This document shows positions 35,655 to 44,006 of a stretch of DNA of 64,000 nt, piece by piece. The notes under the pieces were generated by a model that made no database searches, was not told the origin of the DNA, and worked only from the letters and a program-made list of their open reading frames with translations. Position numbers and translations under genes: made by a program. The stretch is from Oceanipulchritudo coccoides (lineage in GTDB: Bacteria; Verrucomicrobiota; Verrucomicrobiia; Opitutales; Oceanipulchritudinaceae), in NCBI RefSeq assembly GCF_010500615.1, contig NZ_JAAGNX010000002.1:238990-302989 (forward strand), read 5' to 3'. Numbering within the stretch: the stretch's first letter is position 1; every line of letters begins with the position of its first letter.

Positions 35655-37025
35655 ATGATGCACGGCCTGAAAAGTCTCTTTGATCCGGCGCATTGGATGC
35701 GGAGTACATTCTCGCACGGGGTTCACCCGGAAGAGAACAAGCATTACACCGCAAACAAGCCGATCCGGCGACTGCCTTTCCCTCCGGAGTTGGTGATCCC
35801 GCTGTCACAACATGCGGGAGCACCCTCCGAGATGGTGGTCCATCCGGGACAGGAGGTTCTTCGTGGACAGTTGATCGCCAAGGCAGGCGGATTTGTCTCG
35901 GTTCCCCAGCATGCTCCCGCCACGGGTGTCATCAAGCGGGTTGAGCTGATGCCGACTTCCAAGGGGCCCAGGACACCCTCGGTTATTCTCGAGGTTTATC
36001 CGGGCGACAGTCAGGAAGTGCGTTACTTTGAACCGCGGGATGTGAATGCCATGTCCGCGAAGGAGATTGCCCAGGCCGTTCAAGATACTGGTTTGGTCGG
36101 TCTTGGCGGGGCGGCTTTCCCAACCCATGTTAAGCTTTCCCCACCAAAGGAACACAAGGTCCATACCGTCCTGATCAACGGGTGCGAATGCGAGCCGTTC
36201 CTCACCACCGATCACCGCATCATGGTGGAGCAGGCGAAGGATCTCGTTTCAGGGACCCAGATCTTCATGCGGGCCCTGGGGGCCGAGAAGGCCATTATCG
36301 GGACGGAAGAAAACAAGTTGGACGCGGTGGAAGCGATTGAAAAAGTCCTTCCTGCGGACGGATCCATCACCGTTAAGGCGGTCCAGACAAAGTATCCGCA
36401 AGGGGCGGAGAAGATGTTGGCTAAGGCCCTCATGGATATTGAGATTCCCTCCGGTAATTTCCCTTCATCCGTTGGATTGGCGGTCTTTAATGTCTCCTCA
36501 ACAGCCCAGCTGGGCCAACTGCTTCCGCGCAGCCAGGGAATCATTGAACGGGTCGTGACAATCACGGGACCGGGGGTGGATCGCCCGGGCAACTACATTG
36601 TCCCCATCGGGACGCCTTTACGCTTTATCCTTGATCAGCTGGGTTTCAGCGGTACCGCGCAACATCTGATTATGGGTGGGCCCATGATGGGTGGGACAGT
36701 CGCCTCTTTGGATGTCCCGATTACAAAGGGTTGCGGCGGGGTCCTTGTCTTGACCGAACAGGACATGCGCGGAATTCAGCCAAACTCTTATCCCTGTATC
36801 AGCTGCGCCAAATGCCTGGAAGCCTGCCCGATGCATTTGAATCCGTCCCAGCTCGGCAAACTCGCCTACAAGCACCGCTACGAGGAAATGGCGGAATCCT
36901 TCCACCTGAATGATTGCTTCGAGTGTGGCTGCTGCAGCTTTGTCTGCCCTTCCAACATCCCTCTAGTGCAGTATTTCCGAATCGCCAAGTCCAGTAACCG
37001 GCAAGCCCCGAAGAAAGCGTCATGA
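35655..37025 (+). CDS. rnfC: Rnf complex subunit RnfC
   Basis: 456 residues. RnfC carries the NADH site and two [4Fe-4S] clusters at the membrane's cytosolic face. Visible are FSHGVHPEENKHYTANKPIR, the Gly-rich nucleotide region GLVGLGGAAFPTHVKLSPP, NGCECEPFLTTDHRIMVEQA, and GGPMMGGTVASLDVPITKG. The cluster motifs are CISCAKCLEACPMHLNP near residue 381 and CFECGCCSFVCPSNIPL near 421. It lacks the long Ala-rich C-terminal repeats of the E. coli protein. Its stop overlaps the rnfD ATG by four bases. Confidence 0.95.
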   Translation: MMHGLKSLFDPAHWMRSTFSHGVHPEENKHYTANKPIRRLPFPPELVIPLSQHAGAPSEMVVHPGQEVLRGQLIAKAGGFVSVPQHAPATGVIKRVELMPTSKGPRTPSVILEVYPGDSQEVRYFEPRDVNAMSAKEIAQAVQDTGLVGLGGAAFPTHVKLSPPKEHKVHTVLINGCECEPFLTTDHRIMVEQAKDLVSGTQIFMRALGAEKAIIGTEENKLDAVEAIEKVLPADGSITVKAVQTKYPQGAEKMLAKALMDIEIPSGNFPSSVGLAVFNVSSTAQLGQLLPRSQGIIERVVTITGPGVDRPGNYIVPIGTPLRFILDQLGFSGTAQHLIMGGPMMGGTVASLDVPITKGCGGVLVLTEQDMRGIQPNSYPCISCAKCLEACPMHLNPSQLGKLAYKHRYEEMAESFHLNDCFECGCCSFVCPSNIPLVQYFRIAKSSNRQAPKKAS

Positions 37026-38077
37026 GTGAATCAGCCGCCAATGTAATTTTGCGGACGTCCCCGCACTTCCGCTCCCACAACCGGGTGGATACCATCATGC
37101 GGAATGTTGTCTACGCGCTCCTGCCGGTCTGCGCCTTTTCCGTCTACCAGTTTGGCATCAGCGTGTTGGCTCTTTTGATCACCTGCACCGCTACTTGCCT
37201 CTTGACCGAGCATTTTGTGTGCAAACTGTCCGGCAAGCCCTCCACAACAAATGACTGGAGTGTTGCGATCACCGGGCTTCTTCTCGGCCTGATCCTTCCC
37301 CCCGGCTTTCCGCTCTGGATGGCTGCTGTGGCCGCCATTTTTGGCGTCGGTATTGGAAAAATGTTCTTTGGCGGGCTTGGTTTCAACATCATGAACCCGG
37401 CTCTTGTCGGGCGTGCCTTTGCCCAGGCGGCCTTCACTGTTCCGGCCACCACATGGACACCGTTCATGGCGGAAAACCGCTTTACTGACTTTATTCCAAG
37501 CACCCTCACGATGCCATTCATGAAGCCGGTCCCGGTTGCCGATTGGATTGCTTCCGTGAGCCCGGATGGTTGGACCGGGGCGACCCCCCTCGCCCTGATG
37601 AAATTTGATCAGATTTCCACCGAGCCTGTGCGGCTCATGCTGGGAACCACCGCCGGTTCTGCTGGTGAGACCTCCGCGTTATTGATCCTGATCTGCGGGC
37701 TCTATCTTGTCGCGCGGAGAATGATGGACTGGCGGATCACCTTCAGCGTTCTCCTTACCGCCGGGGCGACCTCCGGGATCTTTTATATGATCAACCCCGC
37801 TGTTTACCCGGATCCAATTTTCACCATCTTTTCCGGAGGCCTGATGCTGGGCGCCGTCTTCATGGCGACGGACATGGTCTCCTCGCCGGTCACTCCGCTG
37901 GGAATCTGGATCTACGGTGCCTTGATCGGTTTTATCACTGTCATTATCCGCCTCTTTGGCGGGCTGAATGAGGGCGTCATGTATGCCATTCTTTTGGCAA
38001 ATGCCTGCTCCCCGTTGATTAGTTCCTTCACACAACCCCGCATCTACGGGGCTCTTGCCAAGAAAGGTGCCGCATGA
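37022..38077 (+). CDS. rnfD: Rnf complex membrane subunit RnfD
   Basis: 351 residues with about nine hydrophobic helices, of the NqrB/RnfD family. The FMN-attachment motif is DGWTGATPLALM, giving Thr188 as the flavinylated residue. Other family segments are FFGGLGFNIMNPALVGRAFA and FMATDMVSSPVTPLGIWIYG. Start and stop codons overlap rnfC and rnfG by four bases each (ATGA), showing tight translational coupling. Confidence 0.94.
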   Translation: MSESAANVILRTSPHFRSHNRVDTIMRNVVYALLPVCAFSVYQFGISVLALLITCTATCLLTEHFVCKLSGKPSTTNDWSVAITGLLLGLILPPGFPLWMAAVAAIFGVGIGKMFFGGLGFNIMNPALVGRAFAQAAFTVPATTWTPFMAENRFTDFIPSTLTMPFMKPVPVADWIASVSPDGWTGATPLALMKFDQISTEPVRLMLGTTAGSAGETSALLILICGLYLVARRMMDWRITFSVLLTAGATSGIFYMINPAVYPDPIFTIFSGGLMLGAVFMATDMVSSPVTPLGIWIYGALIGFITVIIRLFGGLNEGVMYAILLANACSPLISSFTQPRIYGALAKKGAA

Positions 38078-38760
38078 GCGAGGAAACCACACCTCCATCC
38101 GCTTCGCCTAAAAGCAGCTCGCTGATCCTCACCTTGGGGATTATTGCCATGCTTTCGGGCCTCATGGTTGTTCTCACTTTTCAACTGACAAAGCCGCGCA
38201 TCGCCCTCAACAAACAGCGCGCGCTTGAAAAGGCGGTCTTCACGGTCCTGCCGGAAGCCACTGTCAGGAAAAACTTCTTTCTCGATGAGTCGGGCCTCGC
38301 CGCCCTTCCCGATGAGGCCTTTGCGGATGCCAACGTATTTGCCGGATATGATGACGCAGGTAAGCTCGCTGGCCTGGCAATGGAAGCCTCCGCCCGAGGG
38401 TATCAGGATGTCGTGACAATCCTCTACGGCTACTCGGTGGATAATGAAGCTGTCATTGGAATAACCGTCCTCCAAAGCACGGAAACGCCCGGACTGGGTG
38501 ACAAAGTGGAAACAGATCCGGATTTTCTGGCCAACTTCGAAAAGCTGGACGCTCGCCTCAACAACACCGGTACGGCCATGGCGAATGAAATTGTCACGGT
38601 CAAGAACGGCAAGAAAACCGATCCCTGGCAAATTGATGGAATTTCCGGAGCAACCGTCACCTCAACCGCCATCGGGACCGGATTGCGGAGGAGCACCAAC
38701 GAGATGCTTCCATTGCTCGCCAAATACAAGTCATCTCTTCCAAGGAGCCTGAGCGAATGA
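38074..38760 (+). CDS. rnfG: Rnf complex subunit RnfG (flavoprotein)
   Basis: 228 residues: one N-terminal membrane helix (LILTLGIIAMLSGLMVVLTF) and a periplasmic FMN-binding domain. The ApbE target motif is DGISGATVTSTAIG, with Thr194 as the likely FMN site. The family segment ETPGLGDKVETDPDFLANF precedes it. RnfG passes electrons between the membrane 2Fe-2S centre and RnfD. It is coupled to rnfD by a 4-bp overlap. Confidence 0.93.
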   Translation: MSEETTPPSASPKSSSLILTLGIIAMLSGLMVVLTFQLTKPRIALNKQRALEKAVFTVLPEATVRKNFFLDESGLAALPDEAFADANVFAGYDDAGKLAGLAMEASARGYQDVVTILYGYSVDNEAVIGITVLQSTETPGLGDKVETDPDFLANFEKLDARLNNTGTAMANEIVTVKNGKKTDPWQIDGISGATVTSTAIGTGLRRSTNEMLPLLAKYKSSLPRSLSE

Positions 38761-38785
38761 GCCCGTATTTGAAAGGATTCAAGTC

Positions 38786-39445
38786 ATGGTAAAAGACCCG
38801 AGAATTCCCGATCCCTTGAGCTGGAAGACATTCAGCCAGGGTTTGTGGAATGAAAACCCGGTGTTCGTCATGCTTCTCGGGCTGTGCCCGGTGCTGGCAG
38901 TGACAAATACTTCCATGAATGCCTTGGCAATGGGACTGGCGACTACCTTTGTTTTGCTGGCCTCCGGGATTCTGGTCTCCCTTCTGCGGAAGATCATCCC
39001 GAAACAGGTCCGGATTGCCTCCTACATTATCATCATCGCCACCTTTGTGACGATTGCCGACTACGCCATCCAGGCCATCAGCCTGGACCTCTACAGGGCC
39101 CTTGGTGCTTTCATCCAGTTGATTGTCGTTAACTGCATCATCCTTGGACGGGCGGAGGCCTACGCCTCCAAGAACAACGTGGTCAATGCGGCCGTCAACG
39201 CCCTTGGAATGGGTGTCGGGTTTACGATTGCGCTGTTATGTCTTGGCATCGTCCGGGAAGTGCTGGGTAGCGGCGCAATCTTCGGAATAGACCTTTTTGG
39301 AACCAACTTCCAGCCATGGGCCATCTTTGTCCTGCCTCCGGGGGGATTCTTCGTCCTGGCCTTCTGGTTGTTCCTTTTCTCCGTTGTCAAAAAGCGCAAA
39401 ACCCAGCGCGCAACCATCGAGGAGGACATCGCCAATGCAGCCTGA
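38786..39445 (+). CDS. rnfE: Rnf complex membrane subunit RnfE
   Basis: 219 residues, six predicted helices. The two cysteines that help hold the intramembrane [2Fe-2S] centre are in LLGLCPVLAVTNT (Cys34) and VVNCIILGRAEA (Cys117). The family sequence RIASYIIIIATFVTIADYAI is present. An AAGGATT ribosome-binding site precedes the ATG, 25 bp after rnfG. The rnfA start codon lies 11 bp inside its 3' end. Confidence 0.94.
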   Translation: MVKDPRIPDPLSWKTFSQGLWNENPVFVMLLGLCPVLAVTNTSMNALAMGLATTFVLLASGILVSLLRKIIPKQVRIASYIIIIATFVTIADYAIQAISLDLYRALGAFIQLIVVNCIILGRAEAYASKNNVVNAAVNALGMGVGFTIALLCLGIVREVLGSGAIFGIDLFGTNFQPWAIFVLPPGGFFVLAFWLFLFSVVKKRKTQRATIEEDIANAA

Positions 39446-40016
39446 TTCATTAACCTTTATTTTTCTCAACGCATTTATCATCAACAACTTCGTGCTGGCG
39501 ATGTTCCTTGGCCTATGCCCTTTTCTGGGTGTCTCAGGCAAGTTGAAAACCGCCTGGAACATGGGGCTCGCGGTCATCTTTGTCATGTTCGTGAGCTCAA
39601 ACTGCGCCTACCTGATCAACAAGATACTCGTTGCCTATAATCTGGAGTTTCTTCGGCTGATCAGCTATATTGCAGTCATTGCTTCCTCTGTTCAGCTCGT
39701 TGAGATGGCCGTCAAGAAATTCAGTCCCGCCCTGTTCCGGACCCTCGGGATCTTCCTTCCCCTGATCACGACGAACTGTGCCATTTTGGGACTGGCCTTG
39801 TTTCAAACAAACCGCGGCTACAACCTTCCGCAATGTCTTGCCTTCAGCGTAGGCGCTGGAATGGGGTTCACGCTGGCCCTGATGCTCATGGCCGGCTTAC
39901 GGGAAAAACTGGAGCTGGCGGACGTGCCGGACGTCAGTATGGGGGCCGCCCTCAGCCTGACAATTGGTGGTCTGCTTTCACTCGCCTTCATGGGCTTTGC
40001 CGGACTGGGAGGATGA
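39435..40016 (+). CDS. rnfA: Rnf complex membrane subunit RnfA
   Basis: 193 residues from ATG 39435, which overlaps the rnfE end by 11 bp. Six helices are predicted, with the paired cysteines Cys28 (FLGLCPFLG) and Cys115 (TTNCAILGLALF) that complete the [2Fe-2S] site with RnfE. The open frame extends further upstream over rnfE, but that extension encodes non-hydrophobic, unconserved residues and is rejected. A GMGFTLALMLMAGLREKLEL segment matches the family. Confidence 0.94.
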   Translation: MQPDSLTFIFLNAFIINNFVLAMFLGLCPFLGVSGKLKTAWNMGLAVIFVMFVSSNCAYLINKILVAYNLEFLRLISYIAVIASSVQLVEMAVKKFSPALFRTLGIFLPLITTNCAILGLALFQTNRGYNLPQCLAFSVGAGMGFTLALMLMAGLREKLELADVPDVSMGAALSLTIGGLLSLAFMGFAGLGG

Positions 40017-40023
40017 ACCTGCG

Positions 40024-40248
40024 ATGATCGTTACATACTTGATTGCCATGCTGATAATCCTCGGACTTTTGTCCGGCTGGGTTGGCGTGCAGCATTTGTC
40101 GCGGTCTTTCAATGCGCGCCATCCCGAATTGAGCCTGACCACGGAAGAAGAAACCGCCTGTGGCATGTTCTGCTTTTGCAAAAACGGCAACAAGTGCCCC
40201 CGGAAGAAATCCCCGGTACCCAAGAAGGATAACTTACCCATCCACTGA
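40024..40248 (+). CDS. Small cysteine-rich membrane protein, NqrM-like (DUF539-like)
   Basis: 74 residues, starting 8 bp after the rnfA stop. One N-terminal helix (VTYLIAMLIILGLLSGWVGV) is followed by a short tail with four cysteines at 46, 50, 52 and 58 (TACGMFCFCKNGNKCPRKK). This layout of one helix plus a short Cys cluster resembles NqrM, the factor that delivers iron for the membrane 2Fe-2S centre in the related Nqr complex. RnfA/RnfE hold the equivalent centre, so an assembly role fits. The similarity is by pattern only; a direct electron-transfer role is possible too. Confidence 0.6.
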   Translation: MIVTYLIAMLIILGLLSGWVGVQHLSRSFNARHPELSLTTEEETACGMFCFCKNGNKCPRKKSPVPKKDNLPIH

Positions 40249-40280
40249 AATTTAAATTCAAAAACCAGGAGAAGAAAATT

Positions 40281-41141
40281 ATGAACCTTACTGAATATGA
40301 TATCAGCCGTCCATATAAGGCGACGGTCGTTAAATCAGAGCGTATCACGGATGAAAGCACGGACGAAGTCCGGCACATCACATTAAATGTCTCGGATGCC
40401 ACTTTCCACTATCTGGAAGGACAAAGCGTCGGGGTTCTTGTCCCGGGTCCGCATCAGTTTGGTAATGAAACCCACATGCGCCTCTACTCCATCGCCAATG
40501 CGCGCCAGGGCGAGGAACAGAACATGTCGGAAATTTCCCTCTGTGTCCGGCGTTGCTTCTACATAGATGAAGTCAGCGGTGAACGCTACCCAGGCGTGGC
40601 CTCGAATTTCCTTTGTGACCGCGTTCCCGGCGATCAAGTTGAATTGGCCGGTCCCTACGGCCGTCACTTCATGCCGCCGCGCGACAAGACTTGCAATATT
40701 CTCATGATTGGAATCGGGACGGGCATTGCTCCGTTCCGCGCATTCCTGAAACACGTCTATGAGGAGCGTAAGGAATGGACCGGTAAGGTTCGCCTCTTCT
40801 ATGGTGCCAAGACCGGTATGGACCTGCTCTACATGAACGACAAGAACGGGGACCTTGCCAATTACTACGACAAGGAAACCTTCAAGGCGATCGAAGCATT
40901 GAGCCCACGGCCGCATGCGGATGCCCCGGAGGAAATTGATCGGACACTGGTTGAAAACAAGGATGAAGTCTGGGAGCTTGTGAAAGATCCAAAGACATAC
41001 GTCTACGTCTCCGGCCTCTCCCGCCTTGAGGAAACTCTCGACAAGACCCTCGCCGAAATGGCTGGGTCCGCGGAAGCATGGGGCGAGATGAAAAAGCAGA
41101 TGGCGGCACAGGGTCGCTGGGCCACGCTCTTCTACGAGTAA
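40281..41141 (+). CDS. Plant-type ferredoxin--NADP(+) reductase
   Basis: 286 residues. The FAD-binding barrel has MRLYSIANARQG (residues 66-77) and GVASNFLCDRVPGDQVELAG. The NADP domain has MIGIGTGIAPFRAFLKHVYE around 142-160, KVRLFYGAKTGMDLLY, and YVYVSGLSRLEETLDK. The final aromatic that stacks on the flavin is in WATLFYE. It exchanges electrons between ferredoxin and NADP(H). An AGGAGAAG ribosome-binding site lies before the ATG. Its place at the end of the rnf-PFOR gene set suggests a second outlet for PFOR electrons, to NADPH for biosynthesis. Confidence 0.88.
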   Translation: MNLTEYDISRPYKATVVKSERITDESTDEVRHITLNVSDATFHYLEGQSVGVLVPGPHQFGNETHMRLYSIANARQGEEQNMSEISLCVRRCFYIDEVSGERYPGVASNFLCDRVPGDQVELAGPYGRHFMPPRDKTCNILMIGIGTGIAPFRAFLKHVYEERKEWTGKVRLFYGAKTGMDLLYMNDKNGDLANYYDKETFKAIEALSPRPHADAPEEIDRTLVENKDEVWELVKDPKTYVYVSGLSRLEETLDKTLAEMAGSAEAWGEMKKQMAAQGRWATLFYE

Positions 41142-41258
41142 TTGGCAGATTGCCCTGCATCCTTTAAATTTCGGCACTCTCTACCTGCGCTTGATTTTCA
41201 TATCGCCAAAGGGCACCGGGTAACGCACAATAAGCTTACCCCTAACCCCTAAGGCCAT

Positions 41259-42239
41259 ATGAATCTAAAAACGCGTTATCTCGGATTTGAACTGTCCAAC
41301 CCTTTTCTGGTGGGGGCTTCTCCCCTCGTCTATGATTTGGATACGGTCAAGCGTCTCGAGGATGCCGGGGCGGCCGCTGTTGTCATGCACTCCCTCTTTG
41401 AGGAGCAAATTGTACGTGATAATATCCGCGGGTTTCCACACTTGGACAAATCAAGAGTGGGTATCTACCCGGAGTCTCGGCACTTTCCCCTTCATCCTGA
41501 CGCTTATCTGGACCATCTCCAAAAGCTGAAACAAACAGTTAAGCTTCCCATCGTTGCCAGTTTGAATGGCGTCCATGTCGGCACATGGGTTGAGTACGCA
41601 AAACTGATCCAGGAGGCCGGTGCGGATGCATTGGAATTGAATCTGTATTTTACCCCCCGCAGCGACAGCGACCCAAGCAGCGAGATTGAGAAAACCGCTC
41701 TCAACATTGTCAGTACCGTGAAGGAAAACCTCTCCCTCCCGTTGGCCGTGAAAATTGCACCGTTCTACACGGGGATACCAAGGTTTGTTCAGCGACTGGA
41801 AGAAGCAGGCGCGCAGGCTGCCGTTCTCTTCAACAGCTTTTTCCAACCAGACATCGATATTGAAACGATGACCTACAAGGAGAACTTTTCCCTCTCGGAA
41901 CCCCATGCCCTACTATTGCGTACCCGCTGGATCGCCACCCTGCATGGTCGGGTTGGCCTGGACCTCAGCCTGAGCGGTGGGATTGATTCACCGGAAGATG
42001 CCGTAAAGGGCCTCATGGCCGGAGCAACAAGTATTCAGGTCGTCTCCTGCCTTTTGAAAAAGGGACCGGAATATCTAAGTGAATTCATTGAGGATTTCAG
42101 CAATTGGATGGAGCGACATGACTTCGAGTCATTGGATCAGCTGCGCGGCATCCTGAGCTTTGCCCAGAGTAGCAATACGGAGGCAATGGCCCGGGCAGGA
42201 TATCTGCACATGCTCCAAGCGTGGAAACCGGATGCCTAG
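41259..42239 (+). CDS. Dihydroorotate dehydrogenase-like flavoprotein
   Basis: 326-residue FMN TIM-barrel protein. Typical segments are RYLGFELSNPFLVGASPLVY, LPIVASLNGVHVGTWVEYAK, AGADALELNLYF, PLAVKIAPFY, LDLSLSGGIDSPEDAVKGLM and GATSIQVVSCLLKKGPEYL. True PyrD enzymes usually have a catalytic Ser or Cys in an N-C/S-P-x-G context that I do not find here. This subgroup is often annotated as DHOD-like and, as far as I know, often neighbours nifJ in other phyla. The function is unknown; a redox partner to PFOR is possible. Its stop codon shares CTAG with the convergent AEC transporter gene. Confidence 0.8.
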   Translation: MNLKTRYLGFELSNPFLVGASPLVYDLDTVKRLEDAGAAAVVMHSLFEEQIVRDNIRGFPHLDKSRVGIYPESRHFPLHPDAYLDHLQKLKQTVKLPIVASLNGVHVGTWVEYAKLIQEAGADALELNLYFTPRSDSDPSSEIEKTALNIVSTVKENLSLPLAVKIAPFYTGIPRFVQRLEEAGAQAAVLFNSFFQPDIDIETMTYKENFSLSEPHALLLRTRWIATLHGRVGLDLSLSGGIDSPEDAVKGLMAGATSIQVVSCLLKKGPEYLSEFIEDFSNWMERHDFESLDQLRGILSFAQSSNTEAMARAGYLHMLQAWKPDA

Positions 42240-43189
42240 AAAACGAACCACGCCCCGAACTGGATCCACAAAGGCATTGTAATGACAGAGGCAAGGGTTG
42301 TCGAGATGACGACCTTCACGGCCACAGATGCTTCTCCCCCGTAGTGACGGGCCAATACAATTGGTAAAATACCGGCTGGCATCGCTGCTTGTATCAAGAT
42401 TACCTGCCTGAGTTCCGTAGAGAGACCGGGGAGAGTTGCCGCTACGACGAGAAAGACCATGGGCAACAAGCCCAGTCTGAGCAGAATCGAGGCGACCGGT
42501 ATCTTGAAGTTTTCCAAAACGCCCTTGTTTTTAAGCAGGTCTGCAATAGCCGCGCCAGCGAGCAATATTCCCACCGGAATGCTGCAGGCGCCCAACATGG
42601 AGATCAGGCGCAGGAGCGGCTCGGGCATTTCGCTGTCCATTCCGCTTGAATTGATCATAAGGGAGACAAGAAGCGCAATCAACGGTGGATTGAAAAGTTG
42701 CTTGATTGTACCACGGTGAAATTGCCCGGAAATGAGAATGATCCCAGCCGTCCAGATCGCGACCTCAACTCCCACGTTGTGGACAAGCAAGACACCGAGT
42801 GTTTCCCGGTCGCCGAACAGGGCGATGATTAACGGAATAGGAATGTATCCATAATTGTAGATACCGTTACAAAATGCGAAGGTGCGTAGCCCCTTCCCTT
42901 TTTCAAGACCGATCAGCTTGGCTATTCCATAGCCGGCAAGAAAACCGGCGACTGTGGTGAGAAAGCCGACAAGCGGTGCAGCGAGCAGGTTGGGCGCTTC
43001 CTTGACTGCGGGATTGCCGATGAGGAAGTCGAGAAACAGGCAGGGATAAAATACTCTCACAACCAATTTCATGATCGATACATCGGCTTCTTTCGTCAGC
43101 ACATTTGTTCGACGAAGAATCAATCCGATCAAAAGCAGTGCGAATACTGGAATCGCTGCCCCAAGGATCGTTTGTATCGGCAGTTCCAT
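42236..43189 (-). CDS. AEC-family (auxin efflux carrier-like) permease
   Basis: 317 residues with about ten hydrophobic helices in two inverted halves. Segments include IPVFALLLIGLILRRTNVLT, FAFCNGIYNYGYIPIPLIIA, HNVGVEVAIWTAGIILISG and PVGILLAGAAIADLL. AEC proteins export or import small organic acids such as malate in bacteria; the substrate here is unknown. The gene follows the DUF2270 gene by 9 bp on the same strand. Confidence 0.87.
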   Translation of the reverse strand: MELPIQTILGAAIPVFALLLIGLILRRTNVLTKEADVSIMKLVVRVFYPCLFLDFLIGNPAVKEAPNLLAAPLVGFLTTVAGFLAGYGIAKLIGLEKGKGLRTFAFCNGIYNYGYIPIPLIIALFGDRETLGVLLVHNVGVEVAIWTAGIILISGQFHRGTIKQLFNPPLIALLVSLMINSSGMDSEMPEPLLRLISMLGACSIPVGILLAGAAIADLLKNKGVLENFKIPVASILLRLGLLPMVFLVVAATLPGLSTELRQVILIQAAMPAGILPIVLARHYGGEASVAVKVVISTTLASVITMPLWIQFGAWFVF

Positions 43190-43198
43190 GACAGCCTT

Positions 43199-43888
43199 CT
43201 ATAGGTTCCAGTTGCCGCTGGAAGGCCGGCGCTGGAATTCGCCTAGCGCTGTCCGCTTCCAGTGGCCATAAAGATAAAGGAAGCCAAGATAGACATAAAA
43301 CAAGCCGAGGATAGACAGGAAAACATATTCCGGCAGGGGCTGATTGGCACAGAATTCCGTGATAAAGGTTTCCACCGAATTGGCGTTCCGGATTTCCAGG
43401 GCATGGACAGCCCAGGCGCCAATCAATATCATGTAGATCCAAATATAATTCCTTCGGAATCGGCGTGATAATGCCTCCAGAAAACTGATTTTATAAGAAG
43501 GCAGGATCAGGTCTTCTCCCATTTGGCGACGCCAGTTCCCCTCAAGGCGCTTGTTGGAAAGTGTCACTACCGGAAAGATGAAGTGGGATTCCAGCATCCG
43601 CACGCGTGCCCGGTAAGCATCATAAAATCGATACCGGCGTGCTTCAATCGTGAGCAAAAGATAAACAATAAAATTGGCCAGTATGAAGAGGAAGTTGCTT
43701 GATTCGGCGTGGTTCCATGCGAACGAGACAATGCCCGTAAGGCCGATAATCGCCCAATGGGTGGTTGTATCAAAACGCTGTCGCCAGATCATCATGCGGC
43801 CAAGCTCGCCGCGATAAAAGTGGACCATCGTTGCCGCGTAGTCCTTTGGGAAGTTGTAGCAGTTTTCGTCGGTGTTTTCCGTACTCAT
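43199..43888 (-). CDS. DUF2270 integral membrane protein
   Basis: 229 residues. The family opening VHFYRGELGRMMIWRQRFDT is followed by TTHWAIIGLTGIVSFAWN and a helix FLFILANFIVYLLLTIEARR. Then come YRFYDAYRARVRMLESHF and two C-terminal helices (NYIWIYMILIGAWAVHALEI; PEYVFLSILGLFYVYLGFLY). The function of the family is unknown. It probably forms an operon with the downstream AEC transporter. The 118-bp gap upstream shows no clear promoter or terminator. Confidence 0.8.
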   Translation of the reverse strand: MSTENTDENCYNFPKDYAATMVHFYRGELGRMMIWRQRFDTTTHWAIIGLTGIVSFAWNHAESSNFLFILANFIVYLLLTIEARRYRFYDAYRARVRMLESHFIFPVVTLSNKRLEGNWRRQMGEDLILPSYKISFLEALSRRFRRNYIWIYMILIGAWAVHALEIRNANSVETFITEFCANQPLPEYVFLSILGLFYVYLGFLYLYGHWKRTALGEFQRRPSSGNWNL

Positions 43889-44006
43889 AGGTTGGTCCTC
43901 TCAGGCCCAGATAAATCATGTGTCTGGATCGGCCTGTCGGGGTAAACCATGCTTTCCCGTGCACGAAGGATCAAGTCTCTTTCCGGGCACCGCTATCGCC
44001 CGCTCG

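Noticed and set aside
39297-39434. 46-residue upstream extension of rnfA
   Set aside because: It lies within rnfE in another frame, is Ser/Pro-rich and not membrane-like, whereas RnfA begins close to its first helix.
41190-41258. GGGTAA...TTACCC inverted repeat upstream of the DHOD-like gene
   Set aside because: A six-base stem with a long loop and no T run; not convincing as terminator or operator.
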